A stretch of DNA of 35,011 nt from Legionellales bacterium (GTDB lineage: Bacteria; Pseudomonadota; Gammaproteobacteria; JAHCLG01), in NCBI GenBank assembly GCA_026125385.1, contig JAHCLG010000027.1:1-35011 (forward strand), read 5' to 3'. The notes beneath the pieces were generated by a model. It was not told the DNA's origin, ran no database searches, and saw only the letters and a list, made by a program, of their open reading frames with translations. Below, one piece after another: positions 28,888 through 35,011 of the stretch. Each line of letters begins with the position of its first letter. Within the stretch, counting starts at the first letter, position 1. The position numbers and the translations under genes are program-made.

Positions 28888-29619
28888 ATGGCTGGTCACA
28901 GTAAATGGGCGAATATCCAACACCGAAAAAATGCGCAAGATGCCAAGCGCGGAAAAATTTTTACTAAATTAATTCGAGAAATTACCGTAGCCGCGAAAAT
29001 GGGTGGGGGCGTACTGGATGCCAATCCGCGTTTGCGTTTAGCCGTCGATAAAGCATTAACCGCCAACATGACTCGCGATACCATCGATCGCGCTATTAAA
29101 CGTGGTGCTGGCAATGCCGATGGCGATAACATGGAAGAATTAACCTATGAAGGCTATGGCCCAGGCGGTGTTGCAATCATGGTGAAATGTTTATCGGATA
29201 ATCGCAATCGCACGGTGGGTGAAGTACGTCATGCGTTTACGAAATACGGTGGTAATTTAGGCACGGATGGATCGGTTGCCTATTTATTTAAACTGCAAGG
29301 ATTTTTACATTATCCCGCAGGTAGTGATGAAAATAAAATTCTGGAAATGGCCATTGATGCTGGTGCTGAAGATGTGATTATTCACGATGATCATTCGATC
29401 GATGTGATTACTGCTAACGAAAATTTTTTAAAAATAAAAGAAGTGATGATGGCTAAAAATTTAAATCCACAACATGCGGATACCACCATGGTTGCAAGTT
29501 TAGAAGTCAGTTTAGATGCGGAAACCGCCGAAAAACTATTAAAATTAGTTGATGTGTTAGAAGATTTAGACGACGTACAAAACGTATTTACCAATGCCGA
29601 TTTACCGATGGAGGAATAA
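28888..29619 (+). CDS. yebC: YebC/PmpR family protein
   Basis: 243 residues, standard length. Starts [20 protein letters not shown], the family hallmark, and has the later motif [24 protein letters not shown] (shown here as [12 protein letters not shown] and DNRNRT). The family includes transcription regulators and factors that help ribosomes through difficult sequences. The ribosome-binding site is AAGGGGA. Placed directly before ruvC, a conserved gammaproteobacterial order. Its last codons carry a GGAGG that probably serves ruvC. Confidence 0.95.
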   Translation: MAGHSKWANIQHRKNAQDAKRGKIFTKLIREITVAAKMGGGVLDANPRLRLAVDKALTANMTRDTIDRAIKRGAGNADGDNMEELTYEGYGPGGVAIMVKCLSDNRNRTVGEVRHAFTKYGGNLGTDGSVAYLFKLQGFLHYPAGSDENKILEMAIDAGAEDVIIHDDHSIDVITANENFLKIKEVMMAKNLNPQHADTTMVASLEVSLDAETAEKLLKLVDVLEDLDDVQNVFTNADLPMEE

Positions 29620-29622
29620 GTT

Positions 29623-30111
29623 ATTTTAATCAAGGAAGACATTATTTTAGGCATCGATCCAGGTTCGCGCATTACCGGTTATGGAGTGATTGGCAGGCGC
29701 GGACAAAAACTTCATTATATTGCCAGTGGTTGTATCAAAACACAGGAAGGCGAGCATTATCAACGCTTAGATCAAGTTTATACGGGTATTAATCATATTA
29801 TTGCGCAATACCAACCCACTCTTGCCGCTATTGAAGACATTTTTTTTCATCGCAATCCGCGCTCAGCACTTAAACTCGGCCAAGCCCGCGGGGTGGCGCT
29901 ATTAGCGTTAGCGCGCGCGGGATTAACTATTCACGAATATCCCGCCCGTCAAATTAAACAAGCAGTGGTGGGGTATGGCAATGCGGAAAAAAAGCAAATG
30001 CAACACATGGTCAGTGTCTTATTAAATTTGAATGGTCAACCCCAAGCGGATGCCGCCGACGCCCTTGCCGTTGCAATTTGTTGCGCGCATCTGGTTAGAA
30101 TATTCTGCTAA
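29623..30111 (+). CDS. ruvC: Holliday junction resolvase RuvC with a non-canonical start
   Basis: Endonuclease that resolves Holliday junctions with RuvAB. All four acidic residues are present: Asp in ILGIDPGSRITGYG, Glu in AAIEDIFF, and two Asp in ADAADALAVA. The first ATG/GTG/TTG in frame is GTG 29686, which would remove the first catalytic Asp, and upstream of it the frame runs back to the yebC stop (29617-29619) without any usual start. ATT 29623 lies 8 nt after GGAGG (29610-29614) and is the best candidate. ATT 29641, 4 nt after AAGGA, is the alternative. About 162 or 156 residues against 173 in E. coli. ruvA does not follow directly. Confidence 0.9.
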   Translation: MLIKEDIILGIDPGSRITGYGVIGRRGQKLHYIASGCIKTQEGEHYQRLDQVYTGINHIIAQYQPTLAAIEDIFFHRNPRSALKLGQARGVALLALARAGLTIHEYPARQIKQAVVGYGNAEKKQMQHMVSVLLNLNGQPQADAADALAVAICCAHLVRIFC

Positions 30112-30414
30112 TCACTCCCGTTTTTTCGTTATTTCTTGTCTGCTTTCGTCTTGTTTTATCTAGGCTTTTTTCTTCAAGTTTATAAAATTGAAAAATAACT
30201 AGACTGTACATCTTTTTTACGGTACTATTTTTACTACAAAATAATGAAGTTAGAAAAATTGATAAATGAACAATAGCGCTAACAAATAAGAAGTGTTTTT
30301 TAATTCTGTTTGCCAAACCTATTATTACTTAAATCAAGCCTTCTAGTTTTATTATTTAAAACCCCTTAGGGTTAAGGTGTCATGTGTTAAATAAATAGAA
30401 CAAGGAGAAGGACT
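30112..30414. other. Gene-free AT-rich gap between ruvC and the Asn-rich orphan
   Basis: About 300 bp of AT-rich DNA without a credible coding region. The only structure seen is a short hairpin AACCC-CTTA-GGGTT (30360-30373), about 40 bp before the next start. No promoter consensus stands out. Confidence 0.5.
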
Positions 30415-30852
30415 ATGCCCGGTGATGATAATAAAGAAAATAATGAAATTGATAATGAAAATAGAAATTCAATAAATAATTCCCAGCAAAATAAAAATAA
30501 TTTATTGCCACGAAACAGTAATATTTACAGAGTAAACATCGGAGATTTTGAGTCACCTAAGTATGTAGTTCTTACTGGGTCAAACATAAACATAACAAAC
30601 GTTGCTAAAAACTCAATGCGTTTAAATAATATAAAATGTAGATTAATCAAGATTAATACCAATGTCAGTCCTGAGACGGCAAAATTCAATAAGAAGAATG
30701 TTAATACTGATAGTATTAATAACACTAACATGCGTTTATTTTCTCATAGCTCTCAACCGCCAAAAACAACAGCTTCTTCAACTATGGCAGTTGATGAAGA
30801 GACTAATCAACAAACGCCGTCACCAATAAAAAGCAACAGTCCCACAGGATAA
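30415..30852 (+). CDS. Asn-rich orphan protein, unknown function
   Basis: 145 residues, very rich in Asn and Ser, highly polar, without signal peptide or membrane segment. A middle portion (about 38-85, YRVNIGDFESPKYVVLTGSN) looks more folded. Both ends are low-complexity, and the tail is Thr/Ser/Pro-rich. AAGGAGAAGG just upstream of the ATG is a strong ribosome-binding site, which argues for translation. It interrupts the usual ruvC-ruvA order and is followed by a palindromic repeat. No family recognised. Candidate lineage-specific or secreted protein. Confidence 0.65.
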   Translation: MPGDDNKENNEIDNENRNSINNSQQNKNNLLPRNSNIYRVNIGDFESPKYVVLTGSNINITNVAKNSMRLNNIKCRLIKINTNVSPETAKFNKKNVNTDSINNTNMRLFSHSSQPPKTTASSTMAVDEETNQQTPSPIKSNSPTG

Positions 30853-30901
30853 TAAAGTTTTAATTGAGACGAGGATTTAGCGTCTTTCTTTGATTTTTTG
30901 T

Positions 30902-30979
30902 GCCTTGAAGCTTATTCAACTAGTTCAGGAGTTTCGCACCTTCAGTGCGCCACTCCTGTGTAGTTTAAATTGAACAGGC
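30902..30979. repeat. Imperfect inverted repeat ending TTGAACAGGC, related to 16570-16642
   Basis: The left arm starts GCCTTGAAGC, and the right arm ends AATTGAACAGGC (to 30979). Inner arms CAGGAGT/ACTCCTG flank a small stem GCAC-N5-GTGC. The outer right end TTGAACAGGCTCTAAG matches the right end of the 16570-16642 repeat (TTGAACAGGCGCTAAG) in 15 of 16 positions. It may also end transcription of the orphan gene. Confidence 0.55.
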
Positions 30980-31114
30980 TCTAAGAATAGCGAATTGTAG
31001 ACACGCACTGCCGATATTCTAACGTCAGAATAAAATCTATTTTACCTCTAGTTTCCGCACGCTTTTTTGTATATGATTGGTACCTACTTAACTTGAGTTT
31101 TCGGTAAGCCATTG

Positions 31115-31732
31115 ATGATAGGACGAATTCGCGGGCAAATTATTGCTAAACAAGTACCCCTCGTGGTAATCGACATCAACGGCTTGGGATACGAAGTTGA
31201 AACTTCGATGATGACCTTTTTCAAACTCCCCGACGTTAACCAATCCGTAGAACTCTTTACCCATCATGTGGTGCGGGAAGATGCGCAGATTCTTTTTGGA
31301 TTTTATGAAGAAACGGAGCGGCGTTTGTTTCGTACTCTGATTAAAGTGAATGGCGTGGGGCCGAAATTAGCGCTGAGTATTTTATCCAGCATCCAACCGC
31401 AAGTATTTGCAGATTGCGTCCAAAACAAAGACATTACCACCTTGGTGCGTTTACCTGGAGTCGGCAAAAAAACGGCAGAACGTTTAATCATTGAAATGCA
31501 AGATAAACTGATGGATTTTCATAAACTAAATTCTGCAAGCGAATTGATTACTGTTGATAGCGCAGTGTCATCCAATCAAAATCAAATCGTTAAAGAAGCC
31601 ATGAGTGCGTTAATTAATTTAGGCTACAAACCGCAAGAAGCCTCTAAAATGCTGTCTCCTTTTAACGATGAGAATTTATCGTGCGAAGAACTCATTAAAC
31701 AAGCGTTAAAGGGAAGAGTCAAACATGATTGA
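31115..31732 (+). CDS. ruvA: Holliday junction branch migration protein RuvA
   Basis: 205-residue junction-binding subunit. Start [10 protein letters not shown] was chosen at ATG 31115; TTG 31112 just upstream is not the family start. N-terminal OB domain (to about 64), then helix-hairpin-helix motifs [13 protein letters not shown] and [16 protein letters not shown], and a C-terminal RuvB-contact domain (about 155-205). It overlaps ruvB by 8 nt, so translation is coupled. Separated from ruvC by about 1 kb of orphan gene and repeat. Confidence 0.95.
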   Translation: MIGRIRGQIIAKQVPLVVIDINGLGYEVETSMMTFFKLPDVNQSVELFTHHVVREDAQILFGFYEETERRLFRTLIKVNGVGPKLALSILSSIQPQVFADCVQNKDITTLVRLPGVGKKTAERLIIEMQDKLMDFHKLNSASELITVDSAVSSNQNQIVKEAMSALINLGYKPQEASKMLSPFNDENLSCEELIKQALKGRVKHD

Positions 31733-32762
31733 AGCCGATCGCTTAATCACAGCGAGTACGCCAACACAAGAAGAGCGTACCGAGGAATTATCCATTCGTC
31801 CTTTAACCTTATCGGATTATATTGGGCAAGAAAAAGTAAAAGCTCAATTGGCCGTATTCATGCAAGCGGCGCGAGCGCGTCAAGAAGCTTTAGATCACGT
31901 ATTTATTTATGGCCCTCCAGGATTAGGCAAAACCACCTTAGCTAATATTATTGCTAATGAAATGCAAAGCCAATTACGCCAAACTTCTGGTCCCGTGCTC
32001 GATAGGGCGGGCGATCTCGCGGCATTACTCACTAATCTTGAGCAACGCGACGTGTTATTCATCGATGAAATTCATCGGTTAAATCCTGTCATCGAAGAAG
32101 TATTATATCCTGCCATGGAAGATTACAATATTGATCTCATGATTGGCGAAGGTCCAGCGGCACGTTCGATTAAAATTGATTTGCCGCATTTTACTTTAGT
32201 TGGCGCCACCACACGTGCCGGATTATTAACTTCTCCTCTACGCGATCGTTTTGGTATTGTTTTACGATTAGAATATTATTCCGTCAATGAATTAACGCAA
32301 ATTGTTAAACGAGCGGCAGCCATTTTAAACATTCCTATCGAAGAAGAGGGTGCTGGTGAAATCGCTCGTCGTGCGCGAGGCACACCCCGCATTGCCAATC
32401 GTTTATTACGCCGTGTTCGCGATTACGCTGAAGTCAAAGGGCAGGGCATTATTTCTCGGCATATGGCCGATTTAGCCTTAAATTTATTAGATGTCGATGA
32501 ACAAGGCTTTGACATGATGGATCGAAAATTATTATTATCCATCATCGAAAAATTTGATGGCGGACCTGTCGGGATCGATAGCCTCGCGGCGGCGGTGAGT
32601 GAGCAACGCGATACCATTGAAGATGTGTTGGAACCGTATTTAATTCAGCAAGGTTTTATCATGCGCACACCACGCGGTAGAATTGCAACGGCATTGGCCT
32701 ACCAACATTTTGGGATCACCTCTCAAACCGCGGTGCAATTATCGTTAAACACCGAAATGTAA
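31725..32762 (+). CDS. ruvB: Holliday junction branch migration ATPase RuvB
   Basis: 345-residue AAA+ motor. Walker [10 protein letters not shown] (about 63-71), Walker [10 protein letters not shown], sensor region [18 protein letters not shown], and a [20 protein letters not shown] segment with the arginine finger region, followed by a C-terminal winged-helix domain. Family length is standard. It begins inside the end of ruvA. tolQ follows after 29 nt. Confidence 0.96.
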   Translation: MIEADRLITASTPTQEERTEELSIRPLTLSDYIGQEKVKAQLAVFMQAARARQEALDHVFIYGPPGLGKTTLANIIANEMQSQLRQTSGPVLDRAGDLAALLTNLEQRDVLFIDEIHRLNPVIEEVLYPAMEDYNIDLMIGEGPAARSIKIDLPHFTLVGATTRAGLLTSPLRDRFGIVLRLEYYSVNELTQIVKRAAAILNIPIEEEGAGEIARRARGTPRIANRLLRRVRDYAEVKGQGIISRHMADLALNLLDVDEQGFDMMDRKLLLSIIEKFDGGPVGIDSLAAAVSEQRDTIEDVLEPYLIQQGFIMRTPRGRIATALAYQHFGITSQTAVQLSLNTEM

Positions 32763-32791
32763 AAGCAGAATAGTTCAGGAGAAAATAGTTT

Positions 32792-33478
32792 ATGGTTGAT
32801 TATAGTTTATGGTCTTTTTTCGCCAATGCGAGTTTTATTGTAAAAAGTGTGATGTTGCTTTTATTAGCAGCTTCCATCATTTCCTGGACATTTATTATTC
32901 AACGTTATTTATTTTTACGTCAAACCCAACAATTAATGAGTGATTTTGAACAAATGTTTTGGTCAGGCAGTGACTTAAATCAATTATTTCATAAAATGGA
33001 ACGCTCCTCTCATCATCGCGCGTTAGCTGCGATTTTTATCAGCGGTTTTAAAGAATATAATCGTTTGCGTAGCCAAACCGGTATTGCACCACAAGCGGTG
33101 ATGGAAGGCGTGCAACGCGCTATGCGTGTGGCGCGTAATCGCGAACTCGATAAATTAGAAATGCATTTATCTTTTTTAGCCACCGTCGGTTCTACTAGCC
33201 CTTATATCGGCTTATTTGGCACCGTGTGGGGGATCATGACGGCGTTTCAATCGCTAGGTCACGTTGAGAGTGCAACAATTGCCATGGTAGCACCTGGAAT
33301 TTCTGAAGCATTAATTGCAACGGCAATGGGATTATTTGCAGCAATTCCCGCGGTTATCGCCTATAATAGATATGTCAATCGAGTGGATCGAATTGCCAAC
33401 CAAATTGAAAACTTTGAAGAAGAATTTTTTAACATTCTCCATCGTCAAGTTCATAGCCAATCGCAGGGAGTAGCCTAA
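32792..33478 (+). CDS. tolQ: Tol-Pal system protein TolQ
   Basis: 228-residue inner-membrane stator of the Tol-Pal complex, which uses the proton gradient to keep the outer membrane attached during division. Three membrane segments: about 15-37, then 135-158 (STSPYIGLFGTVWGIMTAF region) and 170-195 (ISEALIATAMGLFAAIPAVI). AGGAGA lies before the ATG. tolR starts 1 nt after the stop. ybgC, often upstream of tolQ, is absent and ruvB takes that place. Confidence 0.95.
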   Translation: MVDYSLWSFFANASFIVKSVMLLLLAASIISWTFIIQRYLFLRQTQQLMSDFEQMFWSGSDLNQLFHKMERSSHHRALAAIFISGFKEYNRLRSQTGIAPQAVMEGVQRAMRVARNRELDKLEMHLSFLATVGSTSPYIGLFGTVWGIMTAFQSLGHVESATIAMVAPGISEALIATAMGLFAAIPAVIAYNRYVNRVDRIANQIENFEEEFFNILHRQVHSQSQGVA

Positions 33479-33479
33479 C

Positions 33480-33920
33480 ATGAGTTCCCGCCGTCCGCGC
33501 CGCAGTGTCGCCGAAATTAATGTCGTCCCGTATATCGATGTGATGTTAGTTTTGCTCGTGATTTTTATGATCACAGCACCGTTATTAACGCAAGGCGTTA
33601 AAGTTAAATTGCCGCAAGCAGCCGCGAAAGAATTAGCCAGTAAATCGACGGTTCCCATTGTCGTATCCGTCGATACCAAGGGAAGTTATTTTTTAAATAT
33701 TGCAGAACATCCACAGCAACCGATACAAGCTGCCGATTTAATTAATCAAGTGGCCGCAGCCTTACAAGTGGATAAAACCGAGCATCGGGATCGACCTGTG
33801 TTAGTAAAGGGCGATGCTGACGTCAATTATGGAAGTGTCGTGCAAGCCATGGTCTTGTTACAACAAGCAGGTGCACCCAGTGTGGGTCTGATGACGCGTC
33901 CATCGTCACTAAAATCATGA
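33480..33920 (+). CDS. tolR: Tol-Pal system protein TolR
   Basis: 146 residues, one membrane segment (about 17-39) containing the proton-path Asp20 in INVVPYIDVMLVLLVIF, and a periplasmic ExbD/TolR domain. Length is typical. It directly follows tolQ. In most genomes tolA is next; here about 670 bp with another gene and a large hairpin lie between them. Confidence 0.95.
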   Translation: MSSRRPRRSVAEINVVPYIDVMLVLLVIFMITAPLLTQGVKVKLPQAAAKELASKSTVPIVVSVDTKGSYFLNIAEHPQQPIQAADLINQVAAALQVDKTEHRDRPVLVKGDADVNYGSVVQAMVLLQQAGAPSVGLMTRPSSLKS

Positions 33921-33996
33921 AATAAAAACACACAAAAGCTTCACAAAGCGTGTAACTTCATGATAAATTTTATTTTCAACTACAAGGAGTCTTAAA

Positions 33997-34284
33997 ATGG
34001 AATGGGATAATACGCAAAAAGGTAATTCGAATTTAGCGTCCGGGTTAGATGGAAAATCCGATTTAACCGCTAAATCCACTAAAGCCTTTAACAAAGAACG
34101 GATCACAATTCGCATTGATCGCGATGTCTTAGAATGGTTCCGCTCTCAAGCCCCCAATCAACGTGGTTATCAATCTCGAATTAATCAAGCATTACGCGAA
34201 TATATGCAAAATGGAGTAAAGTCCATGGAAGATATTTTACGCAAAGTCATGCGCGATGAATTACACAAGCTTGAAAATCAATAA
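33997..34284 (+). CDS. BrnA-like ribbon-helix-helix antitoxin, no toxin partner
   Basis: 95 residues. The central segment ITIRIDRDVLEWFRSQAPN plus GYQSRINQALREYM matches the BrnA antitoxin C-terminal RHH region (strand then DVLEWF and the YQSRIN helix). In type II systems such proteins bind BrnT and their own promoter. No BrnT-like gene is adjacent on either side, so this is an orphan, perhaps now a stand-alone regulator. AAGGAG precedes the ATG. It is inserted between tolR and tolA on the same strand. Confidence 0.75.
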   Translation: MEWDNTQKGNSNLASGLDGKSDLTAKSTKAFNKERITIRIDRDVLEWFRSQAPNQRGYQSRINQALREYMQNGVKSMEDILRKVMRDELHKLENQ

Positions 34285-34311
34285 ACTGTTTTAGAAAGTT
34301 ATTTTGAAAAA

Positions 34312-34340
34312 AACACCCTGCGGTTACACTGCGGGGTGTT
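34312..34340. terminator. Terminator-like hairpin after the BrnA-like gene
   Basis: AACACCCTGC (34312-34321) pairs with GCGGGGTGTT (34331-34340), including one G-T pair, with a 9-nt loop. An A-run lies on the 5' side (34304-34313), so a T-run follows the stem only on the minus strand. On the plus strand it is a weak terminator. Confidence 0.5.
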
Positions 34341-34408
34341 GTACCAATCGTAAAAATAATCCGCCCATTTTATATTCCATTCTGATTTATTTTTCCGTAT
34401 ACTGCGAA

Positions 34409-34538
34409 GCCTGTAGCCTGGAACGTAGCGCAGCGGAGATCCAGGATCTTAGTTTAATTTATTAGAAGTCTGGATCACCGTTTAATTTAATAGGCTAAGA
34501 TCCTGGATCTTCGCTGCGCTACGTTCCAGGCTACAGGC
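34409..34538. repeat. 44-bp-arm hairpin repeat before tolA
   Basis: Left arm 34409-34452 and right arm 34495-34538 are reverse complements with a single mismatch, itself a possible G-U pair. They are separated by a 42-nt AT-rich centre. The arms start GCCTGTAGCCTGGAACGTAG. Two further partial copies follow (GGCTACGTTCCAGGCTACAC and CAGGCTAC, to 34561). Similar in layout to the small repeat at 14261-14291. No coding potential. Confidence 0.85.
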
Positions 34539-34591
34539 TACGTTCCAGGCTACACAGGCTACATTTAGAGTGTGATTTTTGAGTTTTTAGT

Positions 34592-35011
34592 ATGAAAGAT
34601 GAATATCGATTTTCGCTAATGTCTTCAATCATTGTTCATATTATTGTGATCGGAACGGTGTTTCTGAGTTTTTCGTTCGAAACGCATATTCAGCCTTCGT
34701 TGCCCAATTCAGCGCAAGTGGCACCGATCCAAGCGGTGGCAATTAATCAACAGGCGGTTGAAAAACAAGTTCAACGTCTGCAAGAGCAGCAACAACGTAA
34801 AGAGCAAGAGCAACAACGCAAACAAGCACAACAACAAGCAAAATTACGGGAAATGGAAAAGCTTGCTCGCCAAGCACAACTCAATCGTGCCAAAGAAGAA
34901 AAGCGTTTAGCCGATTTAAAACTACAACAAAAAGCTTTACAAGAAAAACAAGCAGCGGCTGCTAAAAAAGCTCAAGACGATTTAAAAGCCTTGCAACAGC
35001 AACAAGCCGCA
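34592..35011 (+). CDS. tolA: Tol-Pal system protein TolA, N-terminal part (cut by window end)
   Basis: 140 codons from ATG 34592 are open to the window edge. Starts MKDEYRFSLMSSIIVHIIVI, with a membrane segment at about 9-27 containing Ser12-x3-His16, like the SHLS helix of TolA that contacts TolQR. It is followed by the Gln/Lys/Ala/Glu-rich long helix typical of TolA domain II. The C-terminal Pal/TolB-binding domain is outside the window. Not adjacent to tolR (see the BrnA-like gene and hairpin). Confidence 0.92.
   Translation, partial: MKDEYRFSLMSSIIVHIIVIGTVFLSFSFETHIQPSLPNSAQVAPIQAVAINQQAVEKQVQRLQEQQQRKEQEQQRKQAQQQAKLREMEKLARQAQLNRAKEEKRLADLKLQQKALQEKQAAAAKKAQDDLKALQQQQAA

Overview
The window joins two unrelated genomes. 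Bases 1 to about 3134 are GC-rich and carry the Rhizobiales-type block cmk (partial) - small membrane metallopeptidase - aroA, with a divergent FYDLN-type acidic protein gene followed by tRNA-Ala(GGC). The AroA sequence is very close to the class II EPSP synthase of Agrobacterium strain CP4, so this part comes from a Rhizobium/Agrobacterium-like alphaproteobacterium. From the 3' end of the tRNA onward the DNA is AT-rich and every recognisable gene looks gammaproteobacterial. The switch falls on a tRNA gene that, from memory, is almost identical in many proteobacteria. A metagenome assembly chimera is therefore the simplest explanation.

The AT-rich part (about 3135-35011) resembles a reduced, possibly host-associated gammaproteobacterium of the Legionellales type. 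This is inferred from gene order, low GC, Asn-rich orphan genes and a decayed purC. In order it holds: tRNA-Glu with a duplicated 3' end; tRNA-Arg; a GNAT acetyltransferase; an MFS transporter; tamB-tamA (outer-membrane assembly); a secreted Cys protein; a saccharopine dehydrogenase plus an alpha-aminoadipic semialdehyde dehydrogenase-like pair; a secreted low-complexity protein; and a Panacea/RelE-type toxin-antitoxin pair with its own strong promoter and operator. Next come ribE-ribBA-ribH and an AI-2E/PerM transporter, then bcp-gcvR divergent from dapA with a miniature bamC and a purC remnant. This last order matches E. coli gcvR-bcp / dapA-bamC-purC.

After tRNA-Ser(CGA) there are two tandem genes for short proteins with an N-terminal hydrophobic hairpin and a polar tail, each behind a near-identical promoter and leader. 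They look like a local duplication and could be membrane-targeted effectors. Then follow pncA-pncB (nicotinamide salvage), aspS, nadA, yebC, ruvC, an Asn-rich orphan, ruvA-ruvB and tolQ-tolR. An orphan BrnA-like antitoxin and a very long hairpin repeat come next, then tolA, cut by the window end.

The points most worth a second look are the alpha/gamma junction inside tRNA-Ala, the Panacea toxin-antitoxin locus, the duplicated hydrophobic-hairpin genes, a ruvC with no ATG/GTG/TTG start that keeps its catalytic motif, the lasso-only BamC beside a purC pseudogene, and the insertions that split the ruv and tol clusters.
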